49,978 bases of DNA from Candidatus Treponema merdequi (GTDB lineage Bacteria; Spirochaetota; Spirochaetia; Treponematales; Treponemataceae), in contig JAGHVB010000037.1 of NCBI GenBank assembly GCA_018064525.1, forward strand, positions 1-49,978. Reading direction: 5' to 3'. This document shows positions 38,334-47,288 of the stretch, in pieces; positions within the stretch are counted from its first letter, which is position 1, and every line of letters begins with the position of its first letter. The notes below the pieces were generated by a model. The model had not been told where the DNA came from, did not search any database, and saw nothing but the letters and a program-made list of their open reading frames with translations. Made by a program: the position numbers and the translations under genes.

Positions 38334-41168
38334 ATGTCTGGAAATGATTTAATTAAAAGCCGTGCAGATGCAGCAGTTTTGTCACATGATTTTGCTCTGG
38401 CTGCGAGATTATACAACACACTTTTAAAGGATTCTCCAAATGATGTAAATCTTCTCGAAAAACTTGGAAGTATTTATGTTAAAAGTCAGAATGATCAGAA
38501 AGCACTTTCGTTTTATTTAAAAGTAAATGAATTAAAGCCAAATGATTTTTCAACTCTCAACAGCCTCGGTGGAATTTACAGAAGATTAAAAAAATATGAA
38601 GATTCAATCGCTGTATTAAAAAAAGCCCGTGCATTAAATAAAGATATTGCGCAGGTTGATTACAATCTTGGTTTTACTTATAAATTTATGGAAAAATATG
38701 ATGAAGCTGTAGATTGTTTTGAATCTGCAATTCAGCTTAATCCGAGTGATGTTCTTGCATATAATCATCTTGGAGCAATTCATCAGAAGCGTGGTGAAAC
38801 ACAGCAGGCAATTTCTACATATCAGAAAGGCTTGAAAGTTGACCGCAATCATCCTGTTCTTCACCTGAATCTTGCAAAAAGCTATGAAAAAGAAAATCAG
38901 ATAAAAAATGCGATGGCAGAGTATGAAGCAGCACTTCGTTCAAAGCCGGGATGGACTGATGCCCTTTCTGATTATTCAAAACTGCTGATCAGATTGAACA
39001 AGACAAAAGAAGCAAAAGAATTAGTAAGACAGTCTCTTATTTTAAATCCCCGCAATTATAAGATGTATGCTCTTAACGGAAATATTCTTGTAGCACAGTG
39101 TAATTATCCTGCAGCTGTAGAGGAATATAAAAAATCTCTTGCATTTGATCCTGTCAGTACACGAGCTTTAATAGGACTTGCAACTGCTCTTGAAGAAAAT
39201 GGAAATCCTGCACAGGCTGTTGAATATATTGAAAAAGTGTTAAAACTTAAACCTCAGGATACAGATCTTTTGAAACGCTCTGCATCAATTGCAATTGGTG
39301 CAAACAGACTTAATTCTGCTGCTTCAAAAATCAAGCTGCTTCTTGATTCTGACAGTGATGATGTAGAATCACTCGATCTTGCAGGTCAGTATTACATTGT
39401 AAAAAATGATTCTTCAAAATCAGAAGCATTTTTCAGAAGAATTAATACTCTTAATCCTGAATATGTAAAATTTATGTATAACGCGGCAAAGCGTTATAAA
39501 CAGATTGGAAAAATTACAAATGCAGAACATTCCCTTCGAAGATATCTTGTAAACAATGCTGAAGATTCAAAAGCATTTACTGAGTTGGGAATAATCTGTG
39601 AAGAACTTCAAAAAACTGAAGAAGCTTTGACAAATTATAAAAAAGCAATTTCAATTGATCCTAATAATGAACTGGCTCATAAAAATCTTGAAAAGCTTTC
39701 TGTCTTTGATGATACACTTCAGGATATTCTTGGTCAGGAAATTATTGAAGAAACAGAAAATCCTGAAACTCAGAATGAAGAAGAAGTTAAAGACACTGTA
39801 GAAACAGTTTCAGCGGAATCTCCAAAAGAAGAAGAAAATGAATCTCTTATTGATGAAGAAGCTTCTTCAACTGATTCTGATCTGTGGAAATCGGAAAGTT
39901 GGAATCCTGATGAAATGGTTGATGAAAATCAGGATCCGTTCGCTGCACTTGATGGTGGTGATGAAAGCGTATTAACAGGACCTTCGTCTTCAGAAAATAA
40001 AGATTCAGATTCATCGGAAGAAATTCCACAAGATATTCCTGAAGAAAAACCTGATCCGAAATTTGCACCACTTGAATCGCTTGCAGATGAAGAACCTTCT
40101 TTATCTGACGAGCAGATGTCAGAAAAACCATCGCTTGATAAAAAGGATTCTGATGATTTAGATTTTGAAAAGCAGCCGGAATATGAAGAAGAACCTTCAT
40201 TTGATGAAAATACAGACTCTTTACCAGAATCAGATTTGAATATGGAACCTGCTTTTGATGAAGCTTCACAATTTGAAGCGGAACCTCAGCCGTCAGACGA
40301 ACCTGATTTTTCTGCTGAACCAGAATATAATCCGGAACCATACAGACCTCAGCGTCAGAGAGAGCCGTATCAGAACATTCCACAATATGAACCACCTTCT
40401 CAGACTTATTCAGAACCATACCGCACACCAGTTCAGAGCGGTCTTTCTGATAGTGATAACCGCCGTCTTATGGATTCCATGCTTAAAGCACAGGATGAAG
40501 CAAACAGAGCAATGAGTGCAGCTGAAAAAGCGTGGGATGCTGCAACAAAAGCTGCAGATGCTGCGCAGATTGTAAGTGAATCAGAAAATGTTCTTTCAGA
40601 TATGGCACAGAATGCAGTTTCTGAAGCGGCAGAAAAACTTAAGATTGAAACAGAAGAATATGCAAAAGAAGCTGCGGCAAAAGCAGCAGAGGCTGCCGCT
40701 GAAAAAGCTGCAGCAGAAGCAGCTGAAAAAGCGCTTGCCGATAAACTTGATATGATAGATTCAAGTCTTGAAAAATTTGAAAAGATGCTTGATGAAAAAG
40801 AATCAATTCCTGAAGACAGTATTGATGAACTTTCAAATGCGTTAAAACTTTTCAAGAGTCTCAGGGCATTGGGAGAAAGTCTTCCTGAAAATGAAAAACA
40901 TAACTTCCTTCAGAGTAAAAACAGAATGCGAATGGATTATGTCATTGGAAAACTTTCTGGAAACAAAGGCCTTTTGACAACATCACAAAATCTTCGCGAT
41001 TCTGGAAAACTTGCAACTTATGTTCGTGAAGAAGAAGTTCCTGTTTCTTATAGAGGAAAGCGGCTTGCTTTTGATGTACTTCAAAATATCAAGTCGCTTA
41101 CAGAGAACTTAAATGATAAGGATCTTTTGATTGGTCTTGAAAAAATTATTTCAGGATTTAAATTCTGA
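38334..41168 (+). CDS. TPR protein with acidic disordered region and Ala-rich coiled coil
   Basis: A 944-residue protein without signal peptide. Residues 1 to about 465 hold around a dozen tetratricopeptide repeats (for example DVLAYNHLGAIHQKRGETQQ and KAFTELGIICEELQKTEE). Residues about 465-700 are Glu/Asp/Ser/Pro-rich and likely disordered. About 715-830 form an Ala-rich heptad coiled coil (AAAKAAEAAAEKAAAEAAEK), and the last 110 residues are a compact helical domain. A scaffolding role is likely; the partner is unknown. Similar TPR proteins occur in other treponemes. Its end overlaps the convergent M24 peptidase gene by 11 bases. Confidence 0.85.
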   Translation: MSGNDLIKSRADAAVLSHDFALAARLYNTLLKDSPNDVNLLEKLGSIYVKSQNDQKALSFYLKVNELKPNDFSTLNSLGGIYRRLKKYEDSIAVLKKARALNKDIAQVDYNLGFTYKFMEKYDEAVDCFESAIQLNPSDVLAYNHLGAIHQKRGETQQAISTYQKGLKVDRNHPVLHLNLAKSYEKENQIKNAMAEYEAALRSKPGWTDALSDYSKLLIRLNKTKEAKELVRQSLILNPRNYKMYALNGNILVAQCNYPAAVEEYKKSLAFDPVSTRALIGLATALEENGNPAQAVEYIEKVLKLKPQDTDLLKRSASIAIGANRLNSAASKIKLLLDSDSDDVESLDLAGQYYIVKNDSSKSEAFFRRINTLNPEYVKFMYNAAKRYKQIGKITNAEHSLRRYLVNNAEDSKAFTELGIICEELQKTEEALTNYKKAISIDPNNELAHKNLEKLSVFDDTLQDILGQEIIEETENPETQNEEEVKDTVETVSAESPKEEENESLIDEEASSTDSDLWKSESWNPDEMVDENQDPFAALDGGDESVLTGPSSSENKDSDSSEEIPQDIPEEKPDPKFAPLESLADEEPSLSDEQMSEKPSLDKKDSDDLDFEKQPEYEEEPSFDENTDSLPESDLNMEPAFDEASQFEAEPQPSDEPDFSAEPEYNPEPYRPQRQREPYQNIPQYEPPSQTYSEPYRTPVQSGLSDSDNRRLMDSMLKAQDEANRAMSAAEKAWDAATKAADAAQIVSESENVLSDMAQNAVSEAAEKLKIETEEYAKEAAAKAAEAAAEKAAAEAAEKALADKLDMIDSSLEKFEKMLDEKESIPEDSIDELSNALKLFKSLRALGESLPENEKHNFLQSKNRMRMDYVIGKLSGNKGLLTTSQNLRDSGKLATYVREEEVPVSYRGKRLAFDVLQNIKSLTENLNDKDLLIGLEKIISGFKF

Positions 41169-42303
41169 TTATGCGGGAATGAGTTAAAACCTCATTCCCT
41201 TTTTCTTTTATAAGAATGTCATTTTCAAGACGGACTCCACCGAGTGTCTTGTCATAAAGGCCAGGTTCAAGAGTGACAATCATTCCAGGTTGAAAAGTAA
41301 GTTCCGGTACACATCTCTGTCTGACAAAAGGAAACTCGTGAATTTCAAGTCCTATTCCATGACCGAGTCCATGTGGCATTTTTCTTTTTTTTTTGGAAAA
41401 AAGTTCATCAATTTTTGCAGCACAGGTTTTTATTGAAACATCTTTGTGATAAAGTTCTTCTCCAAGATGCGCAGCTGCTTCTACAAGTTTAATAAGTTCT
41501 TCCTGTTTTGGGGTTAGTTTTCCTTTTGCTACAGTGAGTGTGGTGTCGCTTGTGTATCCTCTGTAAACTACACCAAAGTCAAGAATTGAAAGTCCTTCGC
41601 CAGGCCAGACACCGGCTGTATAATTTGGAAAACAGTGAATTGCAAAACTTCTTTCAGGTCCTGCTGCAAGAGTGTCAAAGCCTGTTCTTTCGCAGCCATA
41701 TTTTCTGCATTCACTTTCAATAAAAAGTGCGACATCTGTTTCTGTTTTGATTTTTCCTTTTTTTATGCGCTGTTCAATTCCGTCGATTATTTTATCACCA
41801 ATTCTTGCAGCTTCTTTTGTACATTCAATTTCGTAATCATCTTTGATTGAACGCATTGTAACTGCATAATTATGGCATCCTTCTTCTCTTGAGCGTACAT
41901 CCCATTCAGGAAGTGCATCGACAAAGCGTAAAAAATCAGGGTAGGAAGTGCGTGGAGAAATTTCAACAACCTGTTTATTTTTTTTCGGCATTGCACCAAG
42001 AACGGTTTTTACTGCGCGGACATTGTCTCTTTCATATCTTGTAAACGGAATGATTTTATCTGCAATTGCATTATCTTTTGCAAGGTTTTCATCCCATGGA
42101 ATTAAAACTGTAGAACCATCATTTTTAATTATTAAAATACCATCTGAAATATGACCACAGAAATATCTGAGATTTGCATCTCTGTTATCTTCTGAATCAT
42201 CAATTACAACAACATCAATATTATTATCAATCATAAAATCACAAAGAAAATCTTTTCTTCGTTTATAGATTGCTTTCATTTCTTCTTTAGAATAATTTTT
42301 CAT
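41158..42303 (-). CDS. M24-family metallopeptidase (Xaa-Pro aminopeptidase-like)
   Basis: A 381-residue pita-bread-fold aminopeptidase. The N-terminal creatinase-like domain spans about residues 10-140. Metal ligands of the M24 domain are visible: Asp in LDFGVVYRG and TSDTT, His in GLGHGIGLEIHE, and Glu in TLEPGLY and VRLEND. Cleavage before proline is the family expectation. The start overlaps the murJ stop by four bases (ATGA), indicating translational coupling. Confidence 0.9.
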   Translation of the reverse strand: MKNYSKEEMKAIYKRRKDFLCDFMIDNNIDVVVIDDSEDNRDANLRYFCGHISDGILIIKNDGSTVLIPWDENLAKDNAIADKIIPFTRYERDNVRAVKTVLGAMPKKNKQVVEISPRTSYPDFLRFVDALPEWDVRSREEGCHNYAVTMRSIKDDYEIECTKEAARIGDKIIDGIEQRIKKGKIKTETDVALFIESECRKYGCERTGFDTLAAGPERSFAIHCFPNYTAGVWPGEGLSILDFGVVYRGYTSDTTLTVAKGKLTPKQEELIKLVEAAAHLGEELYHKDVSIKTCAAKIDELFSKKKRKMPHGLGHGIGLEIHEFPFVRQRCVPELTFQPGMIVTLEPGLYDKTLGGVRLENDILIKEKGNEVLTHSRIIRI

Positions 42304-43901
42304 TTGTTTTTTCCTTTCTTAAGAAATTTGTTTATGATAATAAAAAGTATTTCGTCTTTTGTAATTAAGAGCAGAATGATTCCGCATACTGCAAAGACTG
42401 CGCATGAAAGAAGAAGTGGAATTCCGTTTCCGGCAAATCGCCCAAGATGAATGAATTTTTTTACAAATAAAGGATGTAAAAAATAAATTGGAACGCTTGC
42501 AGTTACGGAAAGTAAAATCATTTTTAAGCAATACAGAAGTGATTTTACTGCAATTGATTTACTGTCTGTTGTTTTCAGTTTTTTCAGGAATACAAAAAGT
42601 AAAATTGTATTGACAACACTGGAAAGCGAAAGAGCAAGTGCAATGCCCGGACCTTTCATAAAAATTGCAAAAATGACTGCAAAGACAATATTTAAACCGA
42701 ATGAAATAATTCCTGCGAGCGTCGGAAGTTTTGTGTTTCCCTGTGCATAAAAAGCAGGTGAAATAATTCTGTTTGCAGCAATAAAGAAAAGTCCGGCTAT
42801 ATGATAGATGAATACTCCGAGCGTCATGTTTACGGAGTTGTCATCAAATGCACGGCTTTTAAATACCAGAGAAATGATTTCTTTACCGGTGATAAGTGAA
42901 TAAAAAGTAATTGGAATGCAGACAAGACTGATGATTTTTACGGCATTTGTGAGCATGTCGTTATATTCATTCCATTTTTCTTTTTTAGCAAGACCAGTTA
43001 AATCCGGAAGAATAACAGTTCCAATTGAAACAGCGAAAATGCCAAGAATCAATTCTTGAAGTCTTAACGAATACTGCAGGCTTGAAACAACTCCTTCGCC
43101 AGCTCTTCCTGCGAGAGCTGTAGAAACGAGGTCATTAAGCTGATATGTTGCCATTCCGATGATGGTCGGGACTATGAGTGCAATTACTTTTTTTGTTCCT
43201 GGATTAGTAAATGTTTTTTTAAGTGAAGTAAAAGAAACATGCCATCCGGTTTTTAATACAAAAGGAAGCTGGAATAAAGCCTGAATACATCCGCCGATTA
43301 TGACTCCAACAGACATCGCGCGTGCAGGATTTGCCATTTTTTTTGAAAGAAGAAATGTTCCGAAAATTACAGAGAGATTAAAAAGAATCGGAGTAAAACC
43401 AGAAGGAGAAAAAATATTTAAAGTATTTAAGAGTCCCTGAAAAAGTGCTGCGATTGAAATTACAATCAGGTAAGGAAACATGATTCTTGTTAAAATTACT
43501 GTTTCCGAAATTTGAATATCACTTGCGTTGTGATAAAAGATTCTTACAATCAAAGGGGTGATGAAAATTCCACATATAACAACAACAGTGGTTAAAAAGG
43601 ATATGAGTGTAAAAGTTGAATTTATAAACTGCTGTGTTTCTTTTTTTTCATTATTGTCTTCGAGATAACCGCGAAATGTCGGAATGAATGCTACAGAAAT
43701 GCTGTTTTCTGCAAAAAGGCGTCTTAAAAGATTTGGAATTAAAAATGCAATTCCAAAAGCATCTGCAAAAGCACTTGTCCCGAGAAAGTGTGCCTTTGTA
43801 GCTTCTCTGATTACTCCCAGAATGCGGGATAAAAGTGTTAAAAATGAGAGTTTAATGCCGGATTTTACAATGTTTTTATCTTTTTTTTCTATCGAATTCA
43901 T
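42300..43901 (-). CDS. murJ: Lipid II flippase MurJ
   Basis: A 533-residue MATE-like integral membrane protein of the MurJ/MviN family that flips lipid II to the periplasmic face for peptidoglycan synthesis. Family motifs: LTLLSRILGVIREATKAHFLG near the start, AFADAFGIAFLIPNLLRRLFAE, and about 14 predicted membrane segments. A TATATT-like box lies ten bases before the ATG and no SD is seen, so it may also be near-leaderless, but the -35 is weak. Coupled to the M24 peptidase gene. Confidence 0.95.
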   Translation of the reverse strand: MNSIEKKDKNIVKSGIKLSFLTLLSRILGVIREATKAHFLGTSAFADAFGIAFLIPNLLRRLFAENSISVAFIPTFRGYLEDNNEKKETQQFINSTFTLISFLTTVVVICGIFITPLIVRIFYHNASDIQISETVILTRIMFPYLIVISIAALFQGLLNTLNIFSPSGFTPILFNLSVIFGTFLLSKKMANPARAMSVGVIIGGCIQALFQLPFVLKTGWHVSFTSLKKTFTNPGTKKVIALIVPTIIGMATYQLNDLVSTALAGRAGEGVVSSLQYSLRLQELILGIFAVSIGTVILPDLTGLAKKEKWNEYNDMLTNAVKIISLVCIPITFYSLITGKEIISLVFKSRAFDDNSVNMTLGVFIYHIAGLFFIAANRIISPAFYAQGNTKLPTLAGIISFGLNIVFAVIFAIFMKGPGIALALSLSSVVNTILLFVFLKKLKTTDSKSIAVKSLLYCLKMILLSVTASVPIYFLHPLFVKKFIHLGRFAGNGIPLLLSCAVFAVCGIILLLITKDEILFIIINKFLKKGKNK

Positions 43902-44010
43902 GATATAATAAAATATAATTGTTTTCTATTTTATTGAATTGTAATAAATAAAAACATTTTTTTTTATTAATAATAAAAGTTTCTAACATAGTTTGGAGGT
44001 TAATCTAAAA

Positions 44011-45705
44011 GTGGCTAAAAAGAAAGTCTTTCAGTATGTCGGAAACACTCCGATTATTCCGATTTCAGCAAAAATCCTTGTAATATTTGTTTTCTTGATT
44101 TTGTTATCAAATTTTATGACAAATTTCCTTTCGATTCATATGTCGGAAAGACAGAAAACAGATTTGACCAATCAGCTTATGGTCAATCAGCTTAAGGAAA
44201 TTTATATTACAGCTGGAAATCAGTATCAGATTTATTCTTATTCAAAGGAAAAGGATAAATGTATTGAAGCTTTGAAAAAAACAGCACAGAGCGGTTTTTC
44301 TCAGAAACACAGTACAGCATTTGCTTTTGATAAAACAGGAAAAATGTTATTTTTTATCTGCAATGATTCTGCGATAAATATTGATTCTTTCAGCGACAGA
44401 GAAACACTTGAAAAATTAAATAATGAATTTGATGCAAGAAAAGATCAGGGAACTGTTGTTTTTGATCTGGGACACGGAGAATATTATGGTGTCTACAAAT
44501 ATAACAATGACTGGAACTGTTATTTTGTAAGAGCAGAATCCCGCCTTGACAGTAAGATTGAAATGTATAAGGTAATTGGAATTACTGCAGCGATTATTCT
44601 TTGTCTTACAATTATCTTTATGGTTCTCGGTTTTTACATGTTCAACAAGATTTTTGAGAACATCAAAAAAATTACAAACAGTCTTTATGACATGCAGCAG
44701 AGACAGTCTCTTGGTGTTATAAATATTGATGAAGCTCCAAACGATGACATAACTTATCTTGCGGCATCATTCAACGCACTTTCAGTTTCGGTAAACAATC
44801 TTCTTAATACTTTCAAAAAGTTCGTTTCAAAAGACGTTGTAAACAAAGCTTATGCAAATAATCCGATTTCACTTGAAGGAAAACAGCGTGAACTTACAAT
44901 TCTTTTCTCAGATATCAAGAGCTTTACTTATCGTACAGAGACTCTTGGAAATGAAATCATTGATGTATTGAACGTTCATTATAATAAAGTCATTCATGCA
45001 GTTCATGAGTCAACAGGTGTAATCGGTTCCATTATTGGTGATGCAATTCTTGCTATTTTTGGTACTGAACTTTCTGATGGAGAAAAATCTGTAAAATCAA
45101 TTGAAGCAGCATGGACAATTACAAATGTAACAGCAGAACTTCGTGATAAAATGAAAGAACGCAGAAAAGAAATTGAAAAGAAGCGCCGTCTGACTGCAGC
45201 AGAAGACAGAGTTTATAAAGCTGTACTTCTTGATATTGGTGTTGGTATTGATGGTGGAACTGTATTCTACGGAAACATCGGTTCTGATGAACATATGGCA
45301 AATACAGTTATCGGAGATAATGTTAACTCTGCAAGCCGTCTTGAAGGATTAACAAGAGTATATCATTTACCTGTTATTGTTTCTGATTACATCAAGACAG
45401 AAGCTGAATCAATTACAAAGAGATATAAATTTTATGAAATTGATACAGTTCAGGTAAAAGGTAAGACAACAGGAAAGAAGATTTATTTCCCTATTGATAC
45501 TTATGAAGAAGGTGCAGTTGCCCTTTCTGAAAAGTATGATATTTTTGAAGAAGGTCTTGAGTTCTATTATAAAGGTGAATGGGCAAAAGCTCGCAAAAAG
45601 TTTAAAGAAACAGATCTTGAAGTTTGTGAAGTATTTGCAGAGAGAATGGGTCGTAAGAGTGCCCCTGCTAAATGGAGAGGAATATGGGAAATGACAACAA
45701 AATAA
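44011..45705 (+). CDS. Membrane-bound class III adenylate cyclase with extracytoplasmic sensor
   Basis: A protein of about 564 residues. A membrane segment near residues 18-40 and another near 190-215 enclose an extracytoplasmic sensor-like region; a HAMP-like linker follows. The cyclase homology domain starts near 290: FSDIKSFT (first metal Asp), GDAILAIFG (second metal Asp) and NSASRLEG with the transition-state Asn and Arg. The C-terminal 60 residues are helical with YKGEWAKARKKF, like a single TPR. Start: GTG at 44011 with GGAGG 11 bases upstream; a TTG at 43993 overlaps the SD. It heads a three-gene same-strand cluster resembling T. pallidum TP0485 and neighbours, as I recall. Confidence 0.9.
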   Translation: MAKKKVFQYVGNTPIIPISAKILVIFVFLILLSNFMTNFLSIHMSERQKTDLTNQLMVNQLKEIYITAGNQYQIYSYSKEKDKCIEALKKTAQSGFSQKHSTAFAFDKTGKMLFFICNDSAINIDSFSDRETLEKLNNEFDARKDQGTVVFDLGHGEYYGVYKYNNDWNCYFVRAESRLDSKIEMYKVIGITAAIILCLTIIFMVLGFYMFNKIFENIKKITNSLYDMQQRQSLGVINIDEAPNDDITYLAASFNALSVSVNNLLNTFKKFVSKDVVNKAYANNPISLEGKQRELTILFSDIKSFTYRTETLGNEIIDVLNVHYNKVIHAVHESTGVIGSIIGDAILAIFGTELSDGEKSVKSIEAAWTITNVTAELRDKMKERRKEIEKKRRLTAAEDRVYKAVLLDIGVGIDGGTVFYGNIGSDEHMANTVIGDNVNSASRLEGLTRVYHLPVIVSDYIKTEAESITKRYKFYEIDTVQVKGKTTGKKIYFPIDTYEEGAVALSEKYDIFEEGLEFYYKGEWAKARKKFKETDLEVCEVFAERMGRKSAPAKWRGIWEMTTK

Positions 45706-47180
45706 AGGCAGAAAAAAATATGAAAGAACTTGCGGTTAAAGATAGTGGAACTGACGTTTCAAAGGCAAAAGGTGATGTTCTTTTATTTTTGCAGGAAGAA
45801 CTGATTCCATTAAGAAAGAAAAAAGAAGTTACAAATTATGATCTTGAACATGAATATGCCAAAACTCGTAATAATAGAAATATTTCTATCTGGGTTTGTC
45901 TTGGTGTAACACTTGCTGTTGTTGTCGGAGTTACCTGGGCTGTTGTAACAAAAATGTCTGCAACAAACAGAACCATAGAAGTTAATCTCGAGGCTTTTGA
46001 AGATTTGAATCTTAGAAATCTTTTTAATGCACTTTCAAAGACTCAGGATCTTTTTGAAAAGACTTCCAAAAATAAAGCTGAACTTCAGGCAGGTCTTGAT
46101 TCAAGTCTTGCTAAAGCAAAAAGATCCCGCGATTCTGATCTTGAATATATCAGAAATTTGAAACTTCCTAAAAAACAGCGTTCAGAAAAAGAAGAAAAAG
46201 TTCTGGCAAGATATCGTGATGCCGTAAAAGCTGCTCATGATGAATATGATGAAAAGCTTGTTGCTGCTGATATTGAATTAAAGCAATACGAAGAACAGTT
46301 AAAAAGCTTTGACAGTGAAAATGTTGAAAAAGCTCAGGCTTGGGAAAAAGAAATGGATTCTCAACGACAGGTTCACGAAATTGAAATCAAGCGTCTGACA
46401 GAAGAGTATGAAGCAAAAATTGAAGAACTTAAACAGAAGATGAAAGATAACGATGACCGCAGTTATAAAGAAAAGCGTACTGCAGTCAATGATGTTACTA
46501 ATTTTTACGAAGCAAAAGTTTCAAAACTTGACCCTGTTGTAAAAGATGCAAATATTAAGGCAATTGTTCAGGGAACAGAAGAAATGATGGATTCTGCTTC
46601 ATTTAATCCTGAAGTTATTAATGAAAGCATCACAAATCCAGATGAAGAATTTACTGCACTGCTATATGATATTCAGCAGAAATATGACAATTATATTGCT
46701 TTGAATAATGTTTCTTCGTCAATTCCATATACAAACGGAGTTTCTAAAGTTTTAAAAGCAGAACGTCAGCTGACTTATGATATGACATTTAAGACTGCAA
46801 GCACAGCCGCTTCGAAGCTCAGTGCACTTAAAGCTGAAAATACACAGCTCTCGGTTCAACTTGAAAATGCACAGTCAGAAGCTGTAAACATGAAAGAAGC
46901 TCTTGGAAATACAGATCTTCTTCTCAATGCTTATGCTGTATCTTCTAAAGTTGACGGATTTATTCTTTCTGCAGTAGATTCAAAAATTATTGTCTTTGTA
47001 GAATCTTCTGTCCGTGCAAATGTTAAAAATGATGGAAGCACAAAAGTTAATGTACTTGGAACTTCAAATAAAAAAATTGGAACAGGTGCACTTTGGTTTA
47101 AGGACGGTATTTATTATGTTTCTCTTGATGAAGAAGCAGAAATTGTACCAGGTAATTTTATAAAATTATCAAAGAAATAA
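45684..47180 (+). CDS. Single-pass membrane protein with long coiled coil
   Basis: About 498 residues, no recognised family. A cytoplasmic N-terminal segment of some 65 residues precedes one membrane span (ISIWVCLGVTLAVVVGVTW). A long charged coiled coil covers about residues 110-270 (KRLTEEYEAKIEELKQKMK), followed by a second helical section and a C-terminal beta-rich domain (IIVFVESSVRANVKNDGS). The start at 45684 is chosen because GGAGAGG lies three bases upstream; it overlaps the cyclase gene by 22 bases, so the two are translationally coupled. An upstream ATG at 45672 lacks an SD. Confidence 0.75.
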   Translation: MGNDNKIKAEKNMKELAVKDSGTDVSKAKGDVLLFLQEELIPLRKKKEVTNYDLEHEYAKTRNNRNISIWVCLGVTLAVVVGVTWAVVTKMSATNRTIEVNLEAFEDLNLRNLFNALSKTQDLFEKTSKNKAELQAGLDSSLAKAKRSRDSDLEYIRNLKLPKKQRSEKEEKVLARYRDAVKAAHDEYDEKLVAADIELKQYEEQLKSFDSENVEKAQAWEKEMDSQRQVHEIEIKRLTEEYEAKIEELKQKMKDNDDRSYKEKRTAVNDVTNFYEAKVSKLDPVVKDANIKAIVQGTEEMMDSASFNPEVINESITNPDEEFTALLYDIQQKYDNYIALNNVSSSIPYTNGVSKVLKAERQLTYDMTFKTASTAASKLSALKAENTQLSVQLENAQSEAVNMKEALGNTDLLLNAYAVSSKVDGFILSAVDSKIIVFVESSVRANVKNDGSTKVNVLGTSNKKIGTGALWFKDGIYYVSLDEEAEIVPGNFIKLSKK

Positions 47181-47205
47181 CTTTAAAAAAACATTGGTTC
47201 TTATA

Positions 47206-47288
47206 TAAAATAACTGGCATTTATCCGGATTTTTTGTTATTATAATGAGTAATATTAAAGTTCGGAGAAATAAATGCCAGTTATTTTA
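47206..47288. promoter_or_regulatory. 19-bp inverted repeat flanking promoter and start of the chemotaxis receptor gene
   Basis: TAAAATAACTGGCATTTAT (47206-47224) is the exact reverse complement of 47270-47288. The 45-base interval contains a TATAAT (47241-47246) and the SD (CGGAG). The second arm includes the ATG at 47274. Arm centres are about 64 bases apart, close to six helical turns. Confidence 0.7.

Noticed and set aside
39847-40428. 193-codon minus-strand frame opposite the TPR protein's acidic region
   Set aside because: Low-complexity His/Gln/Leu translation opposite GAA/GAT-rich coding sequence; no start signals.
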